DNA from: Pedinophyceae sp. YPF-701
Taxonomy: Eukaryota; Chlorophyta; Pedinophyceae
Reading direction: 5' to 3'
Assembly (NCBI GenBank): GCA_916048055.1
Contig: CAJZHL010000029.1
Coordinates: forward strand, 171,001 to 235,000
Length of the DNA: 64,000 nucleotides
Under the pieces are notes generated by a model. The model ran no database searches. It was not told the origin of the DNA and was given only the letters and a program-made list of their open reading frames with translations. Positions 10,878 to 19,348 of this stretch are shown here, in pieces. Position numbers and translations under genes: made by a program. Each line of letters opens with the position of its first letter. Within the stretch, counting starts at the first letter, position 1.

Positions 10878-12330
10878 TCACTCGCACGGCTGCAGGTGGA
10901 TGAGGTCGAGCAGCTGCCCGAACGACGACGGGCGCGGCAGGCTCTTGTCCTGCTTGTCCAGCGGCTCGGCGTAGCGCTCCAGGAGCCCGCCGAGCGTGTG
11001 GTCGTCGAGGCTCTCGATCCCGAACCCGAGCGGGTCGTCGTCGTGCTCCGCGTGCGCGGCCGCCGCCGGCGCCGGCAGCACTGAGGGGCCCGCCGTCGCG
11101 GGCGCGTGCAGGTGCGCCGCGGCGTAGTCGTACCCGCTCGTCGCGCGCGGCACGTACGGCGCGGGGCAGTGGCGCTTCGGGGCGCGCTCGTGGCCGTGCG
11201 CGTGCGCGTGGTCGTCCGGGCCGTGCAGGAGGTGGTGGGGTGTGTCGTAGGCCGGCCGCGCAGCGCTGGGGCGGCCCGGCGCGCAGCCCTCGAGGCGTTC
11301 GAGCTCCTCGTGCGTGAGGGAGGAGAGCGGGTAGCCGATGGCGGTGAAGCCGCCCTCGGCGTTCGGGTGGAGGGACCAGTCCCTTGGGGCGGGGGCTGCG
11401 TTGGTGACGCGGGGCGGGTGGGCCGCGGCGTCGAGGATGAGGGGCTCCGGGACGGTGTCGAGGTTGAAGTGCGGCAGCTGGGCGTCGTTGATCTCGTCGT
11501 GGCGCGCCGTGGAGCCCGCGGAGCCCGATCGCTCCTGGGAGGTGGCCAGTGGCTGCGGCGCGGCGGCCTCGGCCTGCACGAGCGGATTCGACGCCGTTGG
11601 AAGCGCGGAGGGTGAGGAATTGGGGCGTCGCGCGGCGGGTGCGCGGCGCGGCGGGGACCGTGCGCGCGGGTTCGGGCGACGTGACCCTCCCAAATGGGGC
11701 GCAGCGGCCCGCGCCGGTGCGGCTGGCGCGAATCCGGGGAATATGGCGCGCGGAATGCGTGGCTGGGAGTCGGGAGACGCTGAATTGCGTGGTGCGCGTG
11801 CGCGAGGCGGCGCGTCGAGGTCGCACGCGGGCGACCTAGGCTGCCGCGACAACGGCGCGCTGCGCGCGGGGCCGGGGGGGATGCGCGCGCACCTTCCGCT
11901 TGTTGTTCTTGCGAGACGCCGAGCATCCGATGTGGTGCTTGCCCGGCTTGAGCTCCTCAGCGCACTTGGGGCACCGGTCGAGCTCGCGGCCGTGGCCTCG
12001 CTCCTTACCGGAGCCGCGGACGTCCGGCGGGGCCCTGCGGCGCGACAGGAGCGACGAGGCGTGGAATTTCAGGCCCAAAGCGGGCTGCGACGCGCCCCCG
12101 CTGCGCCGGCGCGGGGGCTCGTGGGTGCCAGCTGGGCCCGATCGGCCGGACCGGCCGCGATCGCCCGGGGCCCGCCGCGGCGCCGCGGCGGGCCGAACGT
12201 TCGGAGGGCCGCCAGGGCGCGCGTACCTGAAGTGGACCTTCAGACGCCACAGCTCGGCGAACGAGCGCGTGCAGCCCGGGAACGGGCAGTGGAACCGGCT
12301 CGCGTCATCGCGCTGAGCCTTCTGCGGCAT
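10878..12330 (-). CDS. Zinc-finger protein, putative transcription regulator
   Basis: Proposed exons are 12330-12227, 12034-11893 and 11573-10878, all phase-compatible, giving 313 aa. Start at MPQKAQRDD. A C2H2-like unit, CPFPGC then HF after 12 residues, begins at residue 15, with the last His possibly supplied by exon 2. Exon 2 carries CPKCAEELKPGKHHIGC, a CxxC...HHxxC arrangement, followed by a basic patch SRKNNKRK. Exon 3 is acidic/His-rich and disordered (LDTVPEPLILD; HGPDDHAHAHGHE; PLGFGIESLDDHTLGGLLERY), as in activation domains. The acceptor of exon 2 could alternatively be 66 bp upstream in the same phase. Nuclear transcription factor is inferred; the family was not identified. Confidence 0.65.
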
Positions 12331-12838
12331 GGTGGTCGACGATCTCTCAAAACAGTCGACCGGAACGAAGCGATGCGCGATCTCTGCCCGCCTCGCACGC
12401 GCCGGGCCGGCCTTCATCTCCACACAGCGTTGTAGCATTACCAGGGGAGGTAGAACCCGAGCTCATGGCGCGTGCCATGAGTCATGCGAGCCCGCACCGC
12501 CCCCCGCGCCGCCCGCTCATTGCACACTCCTGCCCACAGCGCCTCCCCAGGCCGCGACGCCGCCCGGGGCGCCCCGCGCGAGGGCTTTACACATCATTCC
12601 AGACCGCACCACGGCCTTTCTGCCCCGGTCCCGCCCGTTCACGAGATCTCCTTCGCCGCAATCGCGAGACACGTAAACGCAGCGCGCATCCGAGGCGCTC
12701 GACGTCGCGCACACCCTCTCTCGACGCCCTGCCGTGAAACGAACAATTCATCAAGGGAATCACGCGCGCACCGGGACGTCTGCGCGCCGCCCAAGTTGGT
12801 TCCGCGCGGAACCTCGCGCAGTTTTGGTCGAGACCGCG
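12331..12838. other. Divergent intergenic region
   Basis: 508 bp separate the ATGs of the zinc-finger gene (-) and the YfiM-like gene (+), so both 5' regions must lie here. I see no clear TATA box or coding segment. Confidence 0.4.
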
Positions 12839-13306
12839 ATGGCCGACCCGTGGCTCGCGCGGGACAAAGTCGAGCACGTGTTGTCGTGCGTACTGGTCAC
12901 AGCAGTAACCGCGCTGGCGTGCCGGTCGTACAAGCCCGTGCGCGCGCGGCTCCCGGCGTGGGCGCTGCGGTGCCCCCCCGCGTGGCTCGGGGCCGCCGCC
13001 GGCGCCGCGGTCGGCGCGCTGAAGGAGCTGGGTGACGGTTTGCAGGTGCGTGCGCGCGCAGCCTTGCAAGTGGAATTGGCAGGGCGCCCTGTCCTCCCCT
13101 GCCGCGTCCGGGCGTCGACGAGCTCCGAATCGACTGTGTCGGCGCAGTGGTGGCCCGGGCGAGCGTCGATCCGCGACGGCGTCGCGGATGTCGTGGGTGT
13201 TGTGCTTGGGGTGGTTCTCGTGCGTGTCCTCGACGCCCGACGGGGCGAAAACGCGCGGCGCACGCCCGAGGTCGTGCAGCCGGCTGCGGGCGTCGAGCTC
13301 GTGTAG
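12839..13306 (+). CDS. DUF2279/YfiM-like small membrane protein
   Basis: Two exons, 12839-13045 and 13148-13306, phase 0 with donor CAG|GTGCGT, give 121 aa. The pattern DKVEHVLSC near the N terminus, KELGDG at the end of exon 1 and SIRDGVADVVGVVLG in exon 2 matches the D-K-x-x-H, K-E-x-x-D and S-x-x-D-x-x-x-x-x-x-G layout of the bacterial YfiM/DUF2279 family as I know it. Hydrophobic stretches around residues 12-25, 47-60 and 80-95 would span or dip into a membrane. The end is charged. Function of this family is not well defined; assignment rests on motif spacing only. Confidence 0.6.
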   Translation: MADPWLARDKVEHVLSCVLVTAVTALACRSYKPVRARLPAWALRCPPAWLGAAAGAAVGALKELGDGLQVRARAALQVELAGRPVLPCRVRASTSSESTVSAQWWPGRASIRDGVADVVGVVLGVVLVRVLDARRGENARRTPEVVQPAAGVELV

Positions 13307-13762
13307 CGCGCCGAGGAGTGTATCGACCGGCTACACGGCGCAGGTCCCGTGGATGCATTACGGTGCAAGCTGCGCACTGTGCGACGTGGCGATCCGCAGC
13401 GTGCTCTCCCGCCGTAGACATTCGTTCCCGCCGATTCGCTCACCCGGGCCCCGCGTCCCGCGCCGCGCCGCGCCGCCCTGCGCGGCCGGGACGCGCCGAG
13501 ACACGTCATGTTTGAAGACATGAAGTTATTATCTTAAAGAAGTTATGAATATGGATATATGAAGTTATTATCTTCAAGTCATTATTATCTTCAAGAAGCC
13601 GCGCCCGGCCAAGTATAGCAGACTAGCATCATCGTCGTTCGACTATCTCGTCGGACATGTGACCCGCGACCGCCGCGCGCGGATCACGCGCTCCGAACCG
13701 CCCCCACCGCCGCGCAACAAGTCACAGCGCTTGCGCGCATACACGCGCTCGCACCGACGCGC
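13307..13762. other. Convergent intergenic region with AT-rich repeat island
   Basis: Between the 3' ends of the YfiM-like gene (+) and TRM10 (-). At 13511-13600 the DNA becomes AT-rich and contains GAAGTTATTATCTT at 13522-13535 and again at 13561-13574, plus a third related copy (ATTATTATCTTCAAG) near 13581. No coding content. Confidence 0.5.
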
Positions 13763-15489
13763 TCACGCGCGCTTCGCGCTCCCCGGCACCCAGCTCGGCA
13801 GCGCCAGCCCGCGCCACCACTCCCCGATCGCCTCCCTGTTCCGCCACGCCACCGCCGCCGCCGCGCCGCCCACCACCGCCACCACGACACCCAGCACCGC
13901 CGCGTCCCCCGCCGTCCACCCCTCCTCGTCCTCGCCGCCCGCGCCGCCGCCGCCCGCGCCGTCGCCGCCCCTCCGACCCCCGCCTCGCGCAACGGGGACG
14001 ATTTCGGGCCTCTCCGGCGCCCCAGGCCCCGCCCGCGACACGCGTTTGGACCGCCCCTTGCGCTGGGGCAAGCCCTTCCCGCCGCCGAGCCCGGCGACGC
14101 CGCCGCTCGGCCCGGCCCCGGACGACGCCCCCGGCCCGGCCGTGGCCGCGGCTTGAGACCCCCCCGCGGACACCCCCTGCTCCACCTCCCGAATCAGGGC
14201 CAGCAGCGGGTCGGGGCCCCCCGGGACCTTCTCGGGCGCGCCGACGCGCGCGGCCGGGTCCGCTGGGGCCCGCTCCTGCGCGAGGCGCCTGTCGAGGTTC
14301 GCGAGCGCGTCTGCGAGCCCGGGCAGTGCGGCGAGCGCGGCGTCGTCCGCGGAGCCGTCGGTGCGCCACCCGGGCGGCTTGGCGGTGCCGGCCTGCGCGA
14401 CCTTGCGCGGCGGCAGCGCGGCGCGCACCGCGGCGTCCCAGGGCTCCCCCGCGAGCCGCGCGAGGAGAATCTCGACGACGGTGTTGACGTTGAGCACCAC
14501 GGTCGCGTCTTTGCCGAGCGCCGCGGCCGTGGGCAGCCGGCGCGTCTCCACGGGCACGGGCGACGTCGCCGCGACCTCCTCGGCCCACTTGAGCGTCGTG
14601 CCGGACCGCACGGAGCGATCGGCCATCCCGCCGACGACGTAGCACGTCGCGGGGTCCAGGGCGCCCGCGAGCTCGTCGGGGGCGTCGGGGGACAGCACGA
14701 CGAGGCGGGCGATGTCCGGGCGCGCGTCGGAGAGGACGTGCTCGACCACGGTCGCCGCCGCGAAGTTGCACGGCCAGGTCGCGGCGCCGATCTGCGGCAA
14801 ATACTCCCCCAGGGCCCCCCGGCAGCCTGCGGGGGAGTATTGCGGGGGGTGGAAGCAAAGCCGTGAGAACGCGTGGCCGGGGCGCGGGGCAGCGCGCTGG
14901 CGCAGGGGCGGGGCGGGGGCGGCTGCGGCGTGCCTGTGACTGTGAGCGCTGCTGGGACGGAAGCGCGGCGGTTGGCGACCATGGAGAGCTCGATTTGGCG
15001 GCCGAGGGACCGCATTTCGCGGTCGGAGGCGCCCTCGTTCAGGGAGCACTCGATCGCGATCATCACGCCGTCCTGCGCGGCGAGCGACGTGAGGTGACGC
15101 GGGTGTGGGTGCGTGGCCGGTGCAGGCGGCGGCGGGGCCGGGGACGCCGTGGCGGGTGCGGCGTACCTTGAGCGCGCGCTGGACCTTGTCCTGCTGCGCG
15201 AGGTGGGCTGCGACGCGCTGCTGGCGCGCGGCGTCGCTCGCCTCTTCGTGCTGGGCTCTTTCCTCCGGCGTGAGCGCTGCCAGGGCCTGCTCGTCCTGCA
15301 TGCGTTCGGCCTCGAGACGGGCCTTCCTCGCAGCGCGGTTCCGCTGGCGGCGTGCGCGGTTGCGCTCCCTCCTGCGCGCGGCGCGGGGGCAGGTCGCTCT
15401 GGCGCACGGCCCCGGGCACGCCACGACGCGAACCACGCGCGAGACGAAGCGGAACAGTCGCGCCGCGGGACGTCCGTCGACGAGATCAT
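13763..15489 (-). CDS. TRM10: tRNA (guanine-9) methyltransferase, Trm10 family
   Basis: Core exons: (5' part) to 15167, 15072-14934, 14826-13763. The N-terminal segment is a Lys/Arg helical region (RNRAARKARLEAERMQDEQ). Exon 15072-14934 encodes DGVMIAIECSLNEGASDRE and ANRRASVPAALTVTG, matching the Trm10 SPOUT start and NRRA...LTG motif. The last exon has LVVLSPDAP, YVVGGMADRSVRSG (Asp equivalent to the catalytic one), RRLPT and VLNVNTVVEILL, ending the fold at ALPPRK. Phase requires a GC donor (CAG|GCACGC) for the second core intron. Expected role: SAM-dependent m1G/m1A at tRNA position 9. After the SPOUT core comes an unusual 200-residue Gly/Ala/Pro-rich extension ending in one hydrophobic helix (AVLGVVVAVVGGAAAAVAW). 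No ATG opens the first core frame; ATG 15489 spliced from 15434 to 15371 fits phase but is tentative. Confidence 0.85.
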
Positions 15490-15550
15490 GCGAGACGGAC
15501 GACGTTCGCGGCCGATCACCGCGGGGGGGGCGCGCCGGGGGGACCTCCAA

Positions 15551-16358
15551 GGAGGTGCAGGGCAGGAGGAGCCGCGCCCCGCAGCACGGCGCGCCGTGAG
15601 CGCCGCGGGACCGCTCGCGAGCCCGCTACAGTCGCAGAGCGTCTGCCTGCCGCGGGAGAACGCACCTCGCCTCGTCAACAGCAGAGTCCGGCAATGACCC
15701 GTGGGAAGAGGACGCCTCGCTGCCGGCGCCCCCGGGCGCAGCCTGCATTCCCCGCGCCTCGCAGAGCGAGGGCGAGCTTGCCAGAGCAGACTCGCCGCGC
15801 CAGAGCCGACGCTGCAGCTCCCAGCCGGCGCAAACGCACGGCCAAGTGCACAAAACCTACCAGCAGCCACACGCGCCGGTGTGCGGTCGCCCGCCGCCTC
15901 ACACCGAATTCCAGAAGCTACACGCACACCGCGCCGCGCCGGCCACCTGTGCCGCGCTCGCGGCCGCGTCTGCCGGCCCCTAGCCTGCGTCAAGCCTCAG
16001 GCAGACACCGACAGGCCCGCCAACGCCCCCGGGGACCGCGGGCGCGCCGGCCCCGGCCGAGATCCGCCGCGCGGATCCACGCGCACGGCAGAAGCACAGC
16101 ACTGCGGTCGCTGGTTCGAAACTGACTCAGGCGAGCCCCCGTACCGCCCATATGCTACAACAGCACCCGCCACTGCCCCGCCCGCGCGCGCGCACCGTCG
16201 CGGTCCACGCCGCCCATTCCGCCCGCGCTGCGCCCTCCCCGCACCAACCGCGTCCACGCGAGCCGCAATCCGCGCCCGTTCCGCCGCCGGCCGCCGCACC
16301 TGCGGCCCGCTTCATCCGCCGGCATCACAGCCCCCGCCGCGCCCCGCAGGGTCCCGAG
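15551..16358. other. Divergent intergenic region
   Basis: About 0.8 kb between TRM10 (-) and dapL (+), presumed to contain both promoters and any unresolved 5' exon of TRM10. No recognisable coding segment or RNA gene. Confidence 0.4.
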
Positions 16359-18621
16359 ATGCACGCCGCCGCCTTCTCCATGAGCGCTGCGCCCGCGCGC
16401 AACGTCGCCGCGGGCGCCACGGGCGTCAAGCGCAACGCAAACTTCGGCAAGCTGCAAGCTGGCTACCTGTTCCCAGAGATCGCCCGGCGCAGGTACGGCC
16501 GGCGCACAGGACCCCGATCCGCGCGCGTGCGCCCTGGGAGCTCCTGCCGCGGCCCCGCGGTGCATTTTCCGCCAAATAGCGCGCCGTGTGGCGTGCGTGC
16601 GACGCGAGGGAGCTCGCGTGGTCTGAGACCGCGCTCCGGGGCTTTCGCGGCGGCGTGCGCGTTGCCAGGCGGCTGAGCGGCTACATCGGCTGCTTGCGAG
16701 CGCGCTGCGCGGCGAAATCGAATCGATGCGGCGGAAGAGGCGGCGTGTTCGCGGTCCAGCTGTTGCCTGGCTTGCATAGCAGGGCGGCGCGGGGGCTTCG
16801 TGACGCCCTGCTGCGCCCGCGCGCCCCCGTTGCCGCGCCCGTCGATGGGCGCGGTCAAGGAGGCCCGGGAGGCGGCCGTGCCGCGGCCCAGCGGCGCGGG
16901 ACAGTCGTGGCGCGCTGCATGCAGCACGCGGCGCACGGTGGCGTGTCATGGCGGCCGGCCGTGCGCGTGTTCCGCAGGAACGAGCACATGGAGCAGAACC
17001 CCGACGCGAAGATCATCTCCCTCGGCATCGGCGACACCACCGAGCCCATCCCCGGCCCCATCGTCGACGTAATACCCCCCCCCTCCTTTTCTCAAACACC
17101 GCCCTCCTCCCTCATCCCCCCCCCGCGCCCCACCGCCCACCCACGAGTGCCCGCCCGCCCGCGTCCTCCGCGCAGGGCCTCTCGAACGCCGCGAAGGGCC
17201 TCGGCACGCGCGAGGGCTACTCGGGCTACGGCATCGAGCAGGGCCGCCCCGAGATCCGCGAGGCGATCGCGAGCCGCATCTACGAGGGCATGCGCAAGCC
17301 GACGGAGATCTTCGTGTCGGACGGCTCGAAGTGCGACATCGGGCGCCTCCAGATGATGTTTGGCCCCGGCCACAAGGCGGCTGTGCAGGACCCTGCGTAC
17401 CCCGTGTACGTCGACACTTCGGTGATGTTCGGGAACACGGGGGACTACAACGGCGCGGGCTTCGACGGCATCGTGTACATGGACTGCACGCCGGAGAACG
17501 ACTTCTTCCCGGACCTGGCGGGCGCCGAGGACGTGAGTGCTCGTGGCTCGATTGCTTGTTTGCTTGCTCGTTTGCTGGCTTGCTGATTTGCTTGGTTGCT
17601 TGGTTGCATGTTTGTTTGTTTGTTTGTTTGTTTGTTTGTTTGTTTGTTTGTTTGTTTGTTTGTTTGTTTGTTTGTTTGTTTGTTTGTTTGTTTGTTTGTT
17701 TGCTTGGTTGCTGGTTTGCTTGGTTGCTGGTTTGCTTGTCTGCAAACTGTTTCGTGGACCACAGGCAACTGTCCTGTTCGTTGCAGCACGATGCCCTGTT
17801 CTTGAATCGTCGCCGCTGTCGTGTTGAGTGCTTTCCTCGACGGGAGTGCGTCCCCGTCGCTGCGCTCCTCGCCGCGCGTGCCAACCCCCCCGCTTCCCCA
17901 CCCGCCCCCGCAGGCGGACCTCATCTTCTTCTGCTCGCCGAACAACCCCACGGGCGCGGCCGCCACGCGCGAGCAGCTCACGCGCCTCGTCGACTTCGCC
18001 AAGGCCAACGGCAGCATCATCATCTACGACGCCGCCTACGCGCTCTACATCGACAACCCCGAGTGCCCCAAGTCCATCTACGAGATCCCCGGCGCCGAGG
18101 AGGTCGCGATCGAGACGTGCTCCTTCTCCAAGTACGCCGGCTTCACCGGCGTTCGCCTCGGTTGGACCGTCGTGCCGGAGGCGCTCAAGTTCGCCGACGG
18201 CACGCCCGTGCAGCAGGACTGGACGCGCGTCATGACGACGATGTTCAACGGCGCGTCGAACGTCGTGCAGGCCGGCGGGCTCGCCGCGCTGTCGGACGAC
18301 GGCTGGGCGGAGGTCCTCAGCATGGTGGCGTTTTACAAGGAGAACGCCAAACTGCTGCGCCAGGCGTTCCTGGACATGGGCTTCGAGGTGTACGGCGGGA
18401 CGGACGCGCCGTACGTCTGGGTGCGGTTCCCCGGCATGAAGTCGTGGGACACGTTCCAGGACATTCTGTCGAAGTGCAACATCGTGGTGACGCCCGGGTC
18501 CGGGTTCGGGAACGCCGGGGAGGGCTTCGTGCGCGCGTCCGCGTTCGGGCACCGCGAGAACGTGCTCGAGGCGATCGACCGGCTCAAGGCGGTGTACTCG
18601 AAGACGCCTGCTGCGGCGTAA
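16359..18621 (+). CDS. dapL: LL-diaminopimelate aminotransferase, plastid-type
   Basis: Four exons, 16359-16492, 16978-17068, 17176-17532 and 17914-18621, all in phase, encode 429 aa. The family is unmistakable: [90 protein letters not shown] (the Lys binds PLP), [12 protein letters not shown] and [20 protein letters not shown]. The enzyme (EC 2.6.1.83) makes LL-2,6-diaminopimelate from tetrahydrodipicolinate with glutamate as amino donor, the plant/algal route to lysine. The first about 40 residues ([19 protein letters not shown]) look like a chloroplast transit peptide. Intron 2 has donor GTAATACC; intron 3 (381 bp) holds a long (TTTG)n microsatellite. Confidence 0.96.
17610..17701 (+). repeat. 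(TTTG)n microsatellite in dapL intron 3
   Basis: About 23 uninterrupted TTTG units, flanked for 50 bp each side by degenerate TTGC/TTGG versions. It lies entirely in intron 3 of dapL and gives spurious Cys/Leu/Phe/Val open frames in all plus-strand frames. Confidence 0.95.
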
Positions 18622-19348
18622 GGGGGCGTAGAGCGCGGTGTTGTGTGTGTGCGTGTGTGCGCGCGGTGTGATGCCGTGAGCGGTCGTGGGTGCGGTGGAT
18701 GTGTCGAGGGGGCGCGTGCGGCGAAGGCGGGGCCGGGGGGGTGTGCGTTGGGCGGGGGGGAGGACAGGAGAGAGGGGGCAGGCATCGAGTATTGAAATGA
18801 ATATGAAACTGCACCGAAGAGGCCAGTGCGTGTTCAAGAAGCAAGCTGCCGTTGCCCGCGGTCGCCCGGACCGGTTGCCTTGTCAGCGGACACCGCCAGT
18901 TTCAGTCCGCACGTTTTCCCTCTGATTCGCTGCGACCTGATTCACTGCCAGTGCGGGCGAATGGATGTGTGTGCACGCGTGTACCACGTGGTACTGTCCC
19001 ACTGTTGTTGGTGCGTAGAGACCGCTCGGCCACCCCGTTTCGCGGTCGCTGCCGCCCGTGCCTGGCACGCGTCGCCTCTGCTGCGCGTGCGTCGGACTGG
19101 CGCGCGCCGCGAGGGCCGGAATAGCCGGTGAGACAGACTGACTGCAACAACAGCCCCCCTGCGTTCTCTCCGAGGGGCCGCGCGGCGCACGATGGGGCGC
19201 GCAGCGGCGCGGGCCGCAGACTTCGTGCGCTGCGCCCGTTTCGCGCAGCCAGGCGAGCGTGACGGGGCCCTGGCTTGCGTGTGCGCAGTATAGTGGCACC
19301 AGAGGAGGTCGCTGGGGCGCGAACGCGCGGGGGCCTGCCTGCGGCACG
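18622..19348. other. Intergenic region
   Basis: 3' flank of dapL and 5' flank of the next gene on the same strand. An AT-rich patch at 18790-18812 (ATTGAAATGAATATGAAAC) lies 170 bp past the dapL stop. Nothing else recognised. Confidence 0.4.

Noticed and set aside
16105-16135. GGTTCGAAACT resembling a tRNA B-box
   Set aside because: Flanking bases do not form a five-pair T stem and no A-box, anticodon arm or acceptor stem could be built around it.
17537-17827. Cys/Leu/Phe-rich open frames, apparent membrane protein
   Set aside because: All are translations of the (TTTG)n microsatellite inside a dapL intron.
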